Source: JABWCE01 sp964355045
GTDB lineage: Bacteria; Bacteroidota; Bacteroidia; NS11-12g; UBA9320
Assembly (NCBI GenBank): GCA_964355045.1
Contig: CAYHCM010000002.1
Span: forward strand, 1 to 64,000
Direction: 5' to 3'
Length of the DNA: 64,000 nt
Position numbers and translations under genes: made by a program. Below, piece after piece: positions 8,922-17,084 of this stretch. The notes under the pieces are model-generated. The model searched no databases. It was not told the origin of the DNA and saw nothing but the letters and a program-made list of their open reading frames with translations. Within the stretch, counting starts at the first letter, position 1. Every line of letters begins with the position of its first letter.

Positions 8922-9680
8922 ATGACAAAAAAAATTCTTTTATCGCTTGTGTTGCTTACGGCAACAACGATTGTTTCTTTTTCACAGGCCAAAAAAGAGG
9001 CTGAAACCCGCAAATATATATTTGGTTTAAAAATGGGTTCCAACTTTTCATGGTATAAACCGGATACACGGAACCTTGAAAAAGGAGGACTTAAACTAGG
9101 GTTTTCCTACGGTATTATGGGTGATTATGTTTTTCAGGACAACTATTCAATAGCTGCCGAATTTTTGGTAAGTACCATCAATGGAAAATTAAAATTCCGT
9201 GATTCACTTACATATACCCGAAAGGGAACCCCGGATAAAACAAAAAGCAGCCTAAATGTGCGCTATGAATATTCAGTAAGGTATATTCAAATCCCTTTTT
9301 CTTTTAAATTCAGAACCAAAGAAATTGGGATGGTGAAATATTTTGCCCAATTTGGTTTAGCCCCGGGAATAAGAATTTCTTCAAAAGCGGCCATTATTGA
9401 TAATGCTTCGCTTTGGCCTGAAGCCGATGTCAGCAACATAAAAACGAATGACGATGCCGATGAAATCTATGAACCGAAAGAATTTGACGATGATATTAGC
9501 ATTATAAATATACCATTGATAATTGGTGCAGGGGTTGAATATAATCTCAGTGGAAATACTTCCCTTTATGGAGGTCTAAGATTTGAAAACGGATTCACCA
9601 ATGTTTTAAAATCAAAAACCGGAACAGAAACAACGGCATTTAGTAAAAATATTTCAATATCAGTAGGTGTGTTTTTTTAA
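8922..9680 (+). CDS. Outer-membrane beta-barrel protein (PorT-like)
   Basis: The mature protein looks like a small outer-membrane barrel of the PorT/OMP_b-brl_2 kind. I choose the ATG at 8922, giving MTKKILLSLVLL as a clean signal peptide with cleavage after VSFSQA; an earlier in-frame start at 8889 adds 11 residues before it. Alternating strands follow (KYIFGLKMGSNFSWYK, YSIAAEFLVST, IQIPFSFKFRT, YFAQFGLAPGIRIS, NTSLYGGLRFENG) and the chain ends with the barrel-type aromatic VGVFF. An acidic loop (about 165-195) may bind metal or face outward. It is divergent from gldB and upstream of nadE. A role in T9SS is possible from context but unproven. Confidence 0.75.
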   Translation: MTKKILLSLVLLTATTIVSFSQAKKEAETRKYIFGLKMGSNFSWYKPDTRNLEKGGLKLGFSYGIMGDYVFQDNYSIAAEFLVSTINGKLKFRDSLTYTRKGTPDKTKSSLNVRYEYSVRYIQIPFSFKFRTKEIGMVKYFAQFGLAPGIRISSKAAIIDNASLWPEADVSNIKTNDDADEIYEPKEFDDDISIINIPLIIGAGVEYNLSGNTSLYGGLRFENGFTNVLKSKTGTETTAFSKNISISVGVFF

Positions 9681-9803
9681 CTAACAAATGAATTGCCCAT
9701 GAGAATTTCAAACACACCAAACACCTCTGAAAAGGGCATTTACCCGAAAAAAAATCGGAGCAAGACAAATGATATTATTTTAAAAAATAAAAATTAATTG
9801 CTT

Positions 9804-11438
9804 ATGAAAATTGCGATTTGCCAACTGAATTATACCGTTGGTGATGTAGAAGGTAATGTCGCTAAAATAATTGATTCTTATAATAGGGCAGTGGCCGATG
9901 GTGCTGATATGGCACTTTTTTCGGAACTGGCCATTTGCGGATATCCGCCTCAGGATTTATTAGATTACCCACATTTTATTGATAAATGCCGAAATGCTCT
10001 TTTGGAGTTAGCCGAAATAACGGAGGATACAGCCATCATAGTTGGTTGCCCTATGTTTAGTGAATTGGATAAAGGTAAAAAATTATATAATTCGGCGGTG
10101 GTTTTACGCAATGGTGCAATTCAGGATATGTTCGCCAAAACCCTGCTTCCAACCTATAATATTTTTGATGAGTACCGGTACTTTGAACCCAATGATGAGT
10201 TCAGACTCTTGGAATTTAATGGTCTGAAAATTGCGATTACCGTTTGCGAAGACCTTTGGGATTTGGACGATGCAAAGCTTTATAAAATTTGCCCGATGGA
10301 ACATTTAAAACCCTTACAACCCGATTTGCTCATCAATATTTCAGGTTCACCTTTCAGCTATAAGCATATTGAAAACCGCCGCGAACTGATGCGGCAAAAT
10401 GCGTTGAAATTTGATATTCCACTTTTTTACATAAATCAGGTTGGCGCCAATACGGATATACTTTTTGATGGGGGCTCAATGTTTATAAACCGCGACGGGG
10501 TAATAGCCGAGGAGTTGGAATATTTTGAAGAAGACTATAAAGTGGTAAACTGGCAACCCGATATGGGGTATCAAAGCCATAGCCATAATTATAAAAATGA
10601 TGATATTGCCCTAATTTACCAAGCCCTTAAAATGGGTTTGGTTGATTATTTTAAAAAATCAGGATTTACAAAGGCAATTCTTGGCCTATCGGGTGGATTG
10701 GATTCGGCAGTTGTGACAGCCTTAATAGCTGATGCAATAGGAGTAAAAAATGTGTTGCCGGTAATGTTACCTTCCAAATTTTCATCCGATCATTCCATTG
10801 ACGATTCTCTTATTTTATGCCAAAATCTGGGGATGGAATTTGAAGAAATTGCTATTCAGGAGGCAGTAAATTCATTTGAAGAACTTTTAGAACCCCTGTT
10901 TAAAAATTTAAAACGCGATGTAGCCGAAGAAAATATTCAGGCCCGAACACGTGGCATACTACTAATGGCTTTGAGTAATAAATTTGGCCATATTTTATTA
11001 AATACTACAAATAAAAGCGAGGCGGCTATTGGCTACGGCACCTTATATGGCGATATGTGCGGAGGCATATCAGTATTGGGTGATGTGTATAAAACACAGG
11101 TGTATGAACTGGCTGAATATATTAACCGAAACGGAGAAATTATCCCTCAAAATATTTTAACAAAACCTCCAAGCGCCGAACTTAGCCCGGGCCAAAAGGA
11201 CAGCGACAGCCTTCCCGAATATTCCTTATTGGATAAAATTTTGCATCATTATATCGAAAATCAGTTAGGGCCCGAAGCTATTATAGAATTGGGATTTGAC
11301 CCTGTTATTGTTACTAAAATTATAGCAATGGTTGACAGAAATGAATACAAACGGTTTCAGGTTCCGCCCATTTTAAGGGTTTCAGATAAGGCCTTTGGAA
11401 TTGGAAGGCAAATGCCGGTGGTGGGTAAGATAAATTGA
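9804..11438 (+). CDS. nadE: Glutamine-dependent NAD+ synthetase
   Basis: This enzyme makes NAD+ from nicotinate adenine dinucleotide, ATP and ammonia drawn from glutamine. The N-terminal nitrilase-type glutaminase domain (about 1-265) has its triad Glu41 (FSELAICGYPPQD), Lys112 (AKTLLPTYN) and Cys148 (TVCEDLW). The C-terminal synthetase domain carries the ATP pyrophosphatase loop SGGLDS at 296-301 and the NKSE motif of NAD synthetases. Length (544 aa) is normal for the two-domain form. I start at the ATG at 9804; a TTG two codons earlier is possible but unnecessary. It follows the barrel gene after 123 nt. Confidence 0.95.
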   Translation: MKIAICQLNYTVGDVEGNVAKIIDSYNRAVADGADMALFSELAICGYPPQDLLDYPHFIDKCRNALLELAEITEDTAIIVGCPMFSELDKGKKLYNSAVVLRNGAIQDMFAKTLLPTYNIFDEYRYFEPNDEFRLLEFNGLKIAITVCEDLWDLDDAKLYKICPMEHLKPLQPDLLINISGSPFSYKHIENRRELMRQNALKFDIPLFYINQVGANTDILFDGGSMFINRDGVIAEELEYFEEDYKVVNWQPDMGYQSHSHNYKNDDIALIYQALKMGLVDYFKKSGFTKAILGLSGGLDSAVVTALIADAIGVKNVLPVMLPSKFSSDHSIDDSLILCQNLGMEFEEIAIQEAVNSFEELLEPLFKNLKRDVAEENIQARTRGILLMALSNKFGHILLNTTNKSEAAIGYGTLYGDMCGGISVLGDVYKTQVYELAEYINRNGEIIPQNILTKPPSAELSPGQKDSDSLPEYSLLDKILHHYIENQLGPEAIIELGFDPVIVTKIIAMVDRNEYKRFQVPPILRVSDKAFGIGRQMPVVGKIN

Positions 11439-11497
11439 GATTAAAAGTTTGAAGCCATATGCAATAGATTCACAGAATAATTCGTTATTACCATTAA

Positions 11498-12745
11498 ATG
11501 AAAAAGCTAATAACCTCTGTAGCATCTCTAATATTATTTTTCGGCAATCTTTATTCACAAACTCTTAAAAAAGATACTATCTATTTTGATTTTGACCGGT
11601 ATGAATTAAGAAAAGAATCAGAGCAAAAGTTATCTGAATTATCAAACTTTTTATTAATGGTTGAGGATTATAAAATTACTATTTCAGGGCATACGGATAG
11701 TTTGGGCAAAGAAAATTACAATCTCAATCTTTCTGAAAAAAGAGCTGAAGCAACTCGCAATTATTTAATAAAAAATGGGTTGAATGAAACCAAATTAACC
11801 TGGCAAAGTTTTGGAGAAAGTAAACCTATTAGGCTAAATTCTAAAGAAAGATTAAGGCAACACAACCGAAGAGTTGAAATTATTTGTGCTATTGAACCCA
11901 AAGTTGTTATCAAAAATATCATATCGGATTCAATGAATAAAAAGCCGGTAACCAAAAAATTTGAAAATGATACCATTATCCGCGGTGAAAAAGGAACAGA
12001 ATTGGTATTAAAAGAAAAAACATTTTACCCCTATAAGATCAATGAAATCAGATTTGAAATCAGGGAAGTTTTTTCCAGAGGAGATATGATTTCAGAGGAT
12101 TTACCAACGGTGGATAATAATGGAAACTGTTTGGTTTCGGCAGGAATGGTTTTTTTATCGGCTACCTTAAACGGGAAACCTGTTCAACCCAATAAAGACA
12201 GCACATTTTTGATACGAATTCCTGCGGATAATATTGATACCGCAATGAAAATTTATAATGTAAACAGTAATGGTGGTGCCACTTCGTGGGTTCAAACGAA
12301 TATGAAGTTAACGTATGATAAAACCGGAGCCAAATTTTATGAATTCAAGACCGATATTCTTTCAAGTTACAATCTCGATTGTGTTCCGCTACTTTATCAG
12401 GCCGTAAACCTTGTGGCAAAACTTAAAGCAAAATTTAAAGAAAAAGGTTTGGTTGTAAAATCTCGGAAAATGAAATACGGTAAGGCTTATTTAACATCTG
12501 ATGAAATTGTTATGGTCTCAAAAGGGAGACTTATTAAACCCAAAAAAGTAAATTTTTCACCTTGCAGTGTTAGAAATAACACAGTTTTTGTGGCTGTATT
12601 TGATAAAAAAGGTCAATCCTATTTAGTAAACAAACCGCTCAACCAGCTTAAATATAAAAGATTTAGAAACAGATATGTGATTCGTAAAAAGGACTATGTC
12701 CGTATGTCGAATGAACAAATCAAAGAGGTTTTAGCTTCGATTTAA
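11498..12745 (+). CDS. OmpA-like domain protein with long C-terminal region
   Basis: A signal peptide (cleavage after GNLYSQ) is followed at once by an OmpA-type peptidoglycan-binding domain (about residues 26-132): IYFDFDRYELRKES, ISGHTDSLGKENYN, LSEKRAEATRNYL and RRVEI are the standard motifs, and Asp66 and Arg128-type residues bind diaminopimelate in relatives. The remaining 280 residues have no family I recognise. They are beta-rich and basic, with a segment KYGKAYLTSDEIVMVSKG. Having OmpA first rather than last is unusual. It probably anchors an unknown periplasmic domain to peptidoglycan. It is a single gene after nadE. Confidence 0.8.
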   Translation: MKKLITSVASLILFFGNLYSQTLKKDTIYFDFDRYELRKESEQKLSELSNFLLMVEDYKITISGHTDSLGKENYNLNLSEKRAEATRNYLIKNGLNETKLTWQSFGESKPIRLNSKERLRQHNRRVEIICAIEPKVVIKNIISDSMNKKPVTKKFENDTIIRGEKGTELVLKEKTFYPYKINEIRFEIREVFSRGDMISEDLPTVDNNGNCLVSAGMVFLSATLNGKPVQPNKDSTFLIRIPADNIDTAMKIYNVNSNGGATSWVQTNMKLTYDKTGAKFYEFKTDILSSYNLDCVPLLYQAVNLVAKLKAKFKEKGLVVKSRKMKYGKAYLTSDEIVMVSKGRLIKPKKVNFSPCSVRNNTVFVAVFDKKGQSYLVNKPLNQLKYKRFRNRYVIRKKDYVRMSNEQIKEVLASI

Positions 12746-12789
12746 TAAGTACTTTATTGCTAAAAATCAAAAATTTTATAATTTTTATT

Positions 12790-12797
12790 TAATTTTG
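12790..12797 (+). promoter_or_regulatory. -7 element of second Uma2-type gene
   Basis: TAATTTTG ends 4 nt before the ATG at 12802, the same spacing as in the paralogue at 3223. No convincing -33 box is visible. Confidence 0.45.
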
Positions 12798-12801
12798 AAA
12801 T

Positions 12802-13380
12802 ATGCTTTATCCAATTGAGATAAAAACTTCGGAAAATTTAATCAGTGAAGAAGATTTTTTGAAGTTATGCTTGCATAATAAAGAAATTAATTTTGAGCGA
12901 AATGCCGATAAAACTATTCTTTTAATGACGCCAGGCTCAATGGAAAAAGGCCGAATTAATGCAAATTTTTCTTTTCAATTAGTTAATTGGGAAAATGAAA
13001 ACTCAACTCTTGGTTATACATTTGGCGCACGGGCTGGATTTACTTTGCCTAATGGTGCTGTGAGAAGTCCGAGTTTATCATGGATAGAAAAACGAAAGTA
13101 TGATGAATTGCCAATTGAAGAAAAGGAACAATTTGCTCATATTTGTCCGGATTTTATTTTAGAACACCTAACAAAGTTAGATTCAATTGTTCAATTAAAA
13201 AACAAAATGAACGAATATATAACTAATGGCTGTAGATTAGGATATTTAATAGATCATGAAGCCCGTCAGGTCTATGTTTATCATAACGGAAAAGAAATTA
13301 TTAGATCTTTTTCGGATGAAATTTCTGGATATGATGTGCTGCAGGGATTCGTTTTGGATTTAACTGTATTTAATAAATAA
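12802..13380 (+). CDS. Uma2 family protein, active-site Asp replaced
   Basis: This is a close paralogue of the protein at 3223-3801, with the same length (192 aa), TLPNGAVRSP, FAHxCPDF and NGCRLGYLID blocks. It differs at the site that should bind metal: RSPDVGW in the sister is RSPSLSW here, so the conserved Asp is Ser. The second motif CPDFILEHL keeps the Glu but loses the following EL-S pattern. It is therefore probably not an active nuclease, and may bind DNA or be decaying. The frame is intact, which argues for retained function. It is followed by the stem-loop at 13391. Confidence 0.8.
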   Translation: MLYPIEIKTSENLISEEDFLKLCLHNKEINFERNADKTILLMTPGSMEKGRINANFSFQLVNWENENSTLGYTFGARAGFTLPNGAVRSPSLSWIEKRKYDELPIEEKEQFAHICPDFILEHLTKLDSIVQLKNKMNEYITNGCRLGYLIDHEARQVYVYHNGKEIIRSFSDEISGYDVLQGFVLDLTVFNK

Positions 13381-13390
13381 ATATTGGTTT

Positions 13391-13423
13391 AAATTTGACA
13401 ACTTTTTAAAAGTTGTCAAATTT
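13391..13423. terminator. Perfect 16-bp palindromic stem-loop
   Basis: AAATTTGACAACTTTT pairs completely with its complement around a single central T (13407). It lies just after the Uma2-type gene and is followed by AATCGTAAATC repeats. It is a member of the three-copy family with 300-330 and 56113-56145. Confidence 0.65.
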
Positions 13424-13425
13424 TG

Positions 13426-13456
13426 AAATCGTAAATCGTAAAACTAAAATCTAAAT
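13426..13456. repeat. AATCGTAAATC repeat after stem-loop
   Basis: Two AAATCGTAAA-type units and one ACTAAAATCTAAA unit directly follow the stem-loop. Same family as the repeat preceding coaD. Confidence 0.45.
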
Positions 13457-13536
13457 TATTAAAATGCATCCCCCTGCCCCCTTCGCCAATGCTCAATCCT
13501 TTGCGCAAGGGGGACATTCACCCGAAAAATTTGTTG

Positions 13537-13568
13537 TAATTTTGAAATCGTAAATCTAAAATCGTAAA
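13537..13568 (+). promoter_or_regulatory. coaD -7 element and repeat-filled leader
   Basis: TAATTTTG (13537-13544) is a -7 element. The rest, up to the base before the ATG, is AAATCGTAAATCTAAAATCG plus TAAA (13545-13568), so the short mRNA leader would consist of the dispersed repeat. No -33 box is obvious. Confidence 0.45.
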
Positions 13569-14048
13569 ATGTCAAACCGTATAGCAGTTTTCCCCGGAAC
13601 CTTCGATCCATTTACCAACGGACATTTGGATATTGTTTTAAAAGCCTTAAAACTTTTTGATACAGTATTTATAGCCATTGGCCATAATGCAAATAAAAAG
13701 CATCTGTTCCCTATTGAAAAACGAATGGAATGGATTAAGGCCGTATTTGCCAATGAACCCAAAGTGAAGGTAGATTTTTATTCAGGCCTAACAAGCAATT
13801 ATTGTAAAAAAATCAATGCCGACTTTATAGTTCGTGGCTTAAGAACCAGTTATGATTTTGAATATGAAAAACAAATTGCCCGTGTTAATGAACATTTGAA
13901 CGAAGGCATGCTTAATGTATTTTTAATAAGTGACGAAAGTGTAAGCTCCGTTAGCAGTACTATTGTTCGCGATTTGATAATATATGATGGGGATTATCAA
14001 AGTTTTATTCCGAAAGAAGTTGTGATTGACGTAAAACCTTTGCTATAG
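13569..14048 (+). CDS. coaD: Phosphopantetheine adenylyltransferase
   Basis: CoaD joins ATP and 4'-phosphopantetheine to make dephospho-CoA, the fourth step of CoA synthesis. The nucleotidyltransferase signature is intact: GTFDPFTNGH at 10-19 with the (T/H)xGH motif ending in His19. Substrate-binding blocks follow: LRTSYDFEYEKQIA near residues 98-111 and SVSSVSSTIVRDL near the C-terminus (the ISSTxVR nucleotide-binding motif). Length (159 aa) is typical. Its last 44 nt overlap the tail of the convergent Nudix gene, so the two transcripts are complementary there. Confidence 0.96.
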   Translation: MSNRIAVFPGTFDPFTNGHLDIVLKALKLFDTVFIAIGHNANKKHLFPIEKRMEWIKAVFANEPKVKVDFYSGLTSNYCKKINADFIVRGLRTSYDFEYEKQIARVNEHLNEGMLNVFLISDESVSSVSSTIVRDLIIYDGDYQSFIPKEVVIDVKPLL

Positions 14049-14607
14049 CCGGATAGGTTTGCATTTTCTCAGGGTTATAATTTTTCATATCCATCCACAT
14101 GGCTTCTGTAATATTTTCTTCAGCCTGAGGTTTTAAGGATTCTGTCCCTTCATATTTCATCATAAACCAATAGGTGGTTTTTAAAATCCATTGGTTTTTA
14201 TGAGCATAAACATGATAGGATGGTTTAAGTTTTTTGGTAACAGAAACCCCATTTATTCCACATTCTTCTTCAACTTCCCTTACTGCTCCCGAAATTTTGG
14301 TTTCTCCTTTTTCCAATTTACCTTTTGGTAAATCCCATTTCCCCAATCGTTCAATAAGTAATAATTCACCTTTTTCATTTATTACAACACCTCCGGCAGC
14401 CTTGATATGTTTAAAATGTTTTTTAATGTCTTTCAATATTTTAGATTTATCACCGGTTATCAATACCTTGGAATTTTTAGAATTGAGAAAAAGTACAATA
14501 ATAAATTTTAGCTGTGAATCCGTAGGATTATCATAAATATCTGTAAAACCGGGTTTTGGTTTTTTAGAAATATTAATTTGGTTTTGTTCGTAAAAAATGG
14601 TTTTCAT
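14005..14607 (-). CDS. Nudix hydrolase
   Basis: A Nudix hydrolase acting on a nucleoside diphosphate derivative not identifiable from sequence. The Nudix box is a full match to GX5EX7REUXEEXGU: it begins GKLEKGET and ends REVEEECGI (about residues 108-130). The catalytic domain spans roughly 72-195. The N-terminal 65-70 residues are an extra segment with no clear relatives, containing a FKHIKAAGG junction. The gene is divergent from pyrE (34 nt apart) and convergent with coaD (44-nt overlap). The start ATG fits the shared upstream region. This Bacteroidota arrangement (coaD, Nudix, pyrE) links CoA and pyrimidine genes only by position. Confidence 0.88.
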   Translation of the reverse strand: MKTIFYEQNQINISKKPKPGFTDIYDNPTDSQLKFIIVLFLNSKNSKVLITGDKSKILKDIKKHFKHIKAAGGVVINEKGELLLIERLGKWDLPKGKLEKGETKISGAVREVEEECGINGVSVTKKLKPSYHVYAHKNQWILKTTYWFMMKYEGTESLKPQAEENITEAMWMDMKNYNPEKMQTYPAIAKVLRQSQLLSE

Positions 14608-14641
14608 TGGTTTATCTCTGTAAGTTTGCGTTTCAAAAAAT

Positions 14642-15277
14642 ATGAATCCTGAAACATCCTCAAAAGTAGCTCAATATTTATTGGAAGCCAAAGCTGTAAA
14701 ACTTAATCCTGAAAATCCGTTTACATGGGCATCAGGCTGGAAATCGCCCATTTATTGTGATAACCGATGGACACTTTCATATCCTGGAATAAGAAGTTAT
14801 ATTAAGAAATCGTTGGCTTTGGGAATAAAAGAAAACTTTCCGGAAGTTGATATTTTGGTAGGAGTAGCCACAGCCGGAATAGCCATTGGTGCTTTGGCTG
14901 CCGATGAGCTTAATTTGCCATTTGCCTATGCCCGACCAAAGCCCAAAGAGCACGGTTTGAAAAATCAGATTGAAGGCAAGGTAGAAATTGGCCAAAAAAT
15001 TGTGGTTGTTGAAGATTTAATTTCGACCGGAGGAAGCAGCCTTAAAGTGGTTGAATATTTAAGGGAAAACGGACACATAGTTTTGGGTATGGCCGCTATA
15101 TTTACGTATGGTTTTGGTGTAGCCGATGAAAGTTTTAAAAAAGCCAATTGCCCGCTTTTAACACTAAGCAATTACTCCATATTGGTTGAAGAGGCTTTAA
15201 AATCAGGGTATGTTTCAGAGCAGCAAATAAAAAGTTTGGCCGAATGGCGAACCAATCCATCTGTATGGAATCAATGA
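14642..15277 (+). CDS. pyrE: Orotate phosphoribosyltransferase
   Basis: PyrE converts orotate and PRPP to orotidine 5'-monophosphate in UMP synthesis. The 211-residue protein has the PRPP-binding loop VVVEDLISTGGSS (about 121-133), where Bacteroidota-type Glu-Asp replaces the usual Asp-Asp, an N-terminal substrate segment FTWASGWKSPIYCDNR (about 27-42), and a KPKEHG flexible-loop motif. A TAAGTTTG -7 element lies at 14621-14628, 13 nt before the ATG. It is divergent from the Nudix gene. Confidence 0.95.
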   Translation: MNPETSSKVAQYLLEAKAVKLNPENPFTWASGWKSPIYCDNRWTLSYPGIRSYIKKSLALGIKENFPEVDILVGVATAGIAIGALAADELNLPFAYARPKPKEHGLKNQIEGKVEIGQKIVVVEDLISTGGSSLKVVEYLRENGHIVLGMAAIFTYGFGVADESFKKANCPLLTLSNYSILVEEALKSGYVSEQQIKSLAEWRTNPSVWNQ

Positions 15278-15293
15278 AATTTCATGAAAATAT

Positions 15294-15323
15294 TTTGAGT
15301 GTTGTAATAACTTTATATCTTTG
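15294..15323 (+). promoter_or_regulatory. Promoter of anchored protein gene
   Basis: TTTG (15294-15297), an 18-nt spacer and TATCTTTG (15316-15323). The ATG follows 19 nt later. It gives the small gene after pyrE its own transcription. Confidence 0.5.
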
Positions 15324-15342
15324 ACACTTAAACCCTAAAAAA

Positions 15343-15849
15343 ATGAATACTAAAATCAAAAATCTTCTTTTAAAAATGCGTCCATCAGGACTAATTATCG
15401 GCATAGTTATTGGTGCTACAGCCGTTTTTATTATTCAAAAAATATCTTTCTCCGATAAACTGGCTGCCAATGTATTGCCCGGTTCAGCGGCTCCTGTTTG
15501 CGGACTTACCCAAATGCCTGCTTCAAATACTACAAGCGGCATTATAACTACCGAAGCTGAATATAACATGGCTGTAACTGCATACCAGCAAGCCCATCCT
15601 GATAATTCGCCGAGCGTAACCTGGGGGGGTATGATTGGAAAAAATCATTTGATTGCCATTATTAATTCTCTTGCACCCGAGGCTACAGAAGTAAATTTTA
15701 AATTTATTTCAAATGCCGGTAATAATAAAACCAGTTTGTTTTTTCAGGGAGGAACTTACAATCCGGTAAGTGGTGATTTAGGAACTTCGAAATTATTTAT
15801 CCGAACAGGTTCTGTATCTGATGCATTTTGTCCGCCGCGTTGTAATTAA
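15343..15849 (+). CDS. Membrane-anchored protein, function unknown
   Basis: The 168-residue product has a basic N-terminus and one transmembrane helix (about residues 17-32, LIIGIVIGATAVFII), so its body should face the periplasm. The soluble part opens with APVCGLTQMP and closes with DAFCPPRCN, giving Cys residues at both ends that could form a disulfide or bind metal. A TTEAEYNMAVTAYQQAHP helix lies near residue 65. I recognise no family. It is monocistronic, with a promoter upstream and a hairpin downstream. Confidence 0.65.
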   Translation: MNTKIKNLLLKMRPSGLIIGIVIGATAVFIIQKISFSDKLAANVLPGSAAPVCGLTQMPASNTTSGIITTEAEYNMAVTAYQQAHPDNSPSVTWGGMIGKNHLIAIINSLAPEATEVNFKFISNAGNNKTSLFFQGGTYNPVSGDLGTSKLFIRTGSVSDAFCPPRCN

Positions 15850-15886
15850 AGATTTTACAATTAATATTTTAGCTGAAAAGGCTTAT

Positions 15887-15926
15887 GATTTAATAACTCC
15901 ACTTTGAAAAGCGGAGTTATTAAATC
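15887..15926. terminator. 14-bp stem-loop after 15343 gene
   Basis: GATTTAATAACTCC pairs perfectly with GGAGTTATTAAATC across a 12-nt loop that can close by one further C-G pair. It lies between two convergent genes. There is no T run, so termination is likely but not of the classical kind. Confidence 0.55.
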
Positions 15927-15962
15927 GGTATGGGATTAATTTTGAAAACTTTACTTTGATGG

Positions 15963-16562
15963 TTATTTAATATGATAAAATATATCTTCAACAGCTGCTT
16001 TCAGCTTTGGAAAAATGACACTTTCTATAGTGTCATCCTCTGTAAAAGGTTGCAATCCTATATATTTACCTTTTTGTAAAGTATAAATCCAAACTGTTTT
16101 ATTGGCAGGCTCTGCAATCCAATATTCCTGTACACCACATTCTTGATATAATTCAAACTTTGTACTTAGCTCGTGTTTTGTATTGCCCGGTGATAAAATT
16201 TCTATGACCAAATCAGGAGCTCCATTATACCCTTGTTCATCCAATTTTGACTCATCACAAATTACGCATAAATCGGGTTGTACAACGGTTGACGTAATCT
16301 TCCCTGAAGGAATTGGTAGCCGAACATCGAATGGAGCGAGATAAACCCTGCACGATTTTTTATGAAAAAAATTAATGAAAACTCTTGCTAAATCTGAAAC
16401 GGTACTCTGATGCCGCTCATTTGGAGCTGGACTCATTTTTCTAATTCTACCACGAATCAATTCCACTCTGTCACTAAATTGCCAAAGTAAATAATCAGCA
16501 TAAGTATAGGTGCCATTAAGGTCGAGTTTTGTATAATCGGTTATAATTCCTTCCGCATTCAT
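15963..16562 (-). CDS. Uma2 family endonuclease-like protein
   Basis: A canonical Uma2/DUF820 protein (199 aa), clearly different from the two paralogues at 3223 and 12802. It has the DYLLW and RIRKMSPAPNERHQ segment typical of family members, VVQPDLCVICDE with the metal-binding Asp, APDLVIEILSPGN with Glu and the usual SPGN turn, and a later QEYWIAEP strand. All PD-(D/E)XK residues are present, so activity is plausible, though no biological role is established for the family. It stands alone and its upstream region holds the inverted-repeat element at 16793-17012. Confidence 0.88.
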   Translation of the reverse strand: MNAEGIITDYTKLDLNGTYTYADYLLWQFSDRVELIRGRIRKMSPAPNERHQSTVSDLARVFINFFHKKSCRVYLAPFDVRLPIPSGKITSTVVQPDLCVICDESKLDEQGYNGAPDLVIEILSPGNTKHELSTKFELYQECGVQEYWIAEPANKTVWIYTLQKGKYIGLQPFTEDDTIESVIFPKLKAAVEDIFYHIK

Positions 16563-17084
16563 GATTACGAAATTAATTTATTTTTCAAAGAAAGACACGA
16601 ACTTAACAGGAATTTTTTATTTTTCAAAATAGTTTAAACCGAAATGCGCTTATTTGTTGGAATCCTTAACCAAATGTAATCGGCTGCTTAATCTTAATTG
16701 TTTTAGAATTGAATTTATACAGAAACATAAGGATAAAATGTTAAAACTTTTCTAATCTACCATTCATATGTATAATTTTTATTTTTTATAGCAAGGTCAT
16801 ATGGAATGCCTAATTTGATGTGTAATTCATGTATTTTATTTCAAGGCCACATCGAACTTGCGTTTCAGTTGTGGTTAGTTTGAACTAAGTGCTAATGGGT
16901 ATTTCATATGATTGAGAAAAAAAAACCACAAATAAAGATTTTACAACGACTTGGAGGCAACACCGTGAAATGCCCAGGTTACAAATTAAATTTGGGCATT
17001 CAATATGACCTTAGTTTAAAAATAAAAATAAATTACATATTAAACCCTATTTGATGAATTAACCCTGATGCCGAATAATTAATT
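16563..17084. other. Long gene-free region with a MITE-like element
   Basis: A 522-nt gap between two minus-strand genes. No ORF of note. It contains the 220-bp inverted-repeat element at 16793-17012; the rest is AT-rich with no recognisable sites. Confidence 0.5.
16793..17012. repeat. MITE-like element with about 25-bp inverted ends
   Basis: The left end AAGGTCATATGGAATGCC (16793-16810, continuing to 16816) matches, as reverse complement, the right end ATTGAATGCCC... that closes with ATATGACCTT (16988-17012): 10 matches, one mismatch, 7 matches, then a near-match AATTT. A partial direct copy, AAGGCCACATCGAA, occurs inside at about 16843. No transposase is encoded. Its size (220 bp) and non-coding nature suggest a MITE or decayed IS end pair. 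Confidence 0.45.

Noticed and set aside
9798..9803. TTG start of nadE two codons before the ATG
   Set aside because: The ATG at 9804 gives the family's usual N-terminus MKIAICQ.
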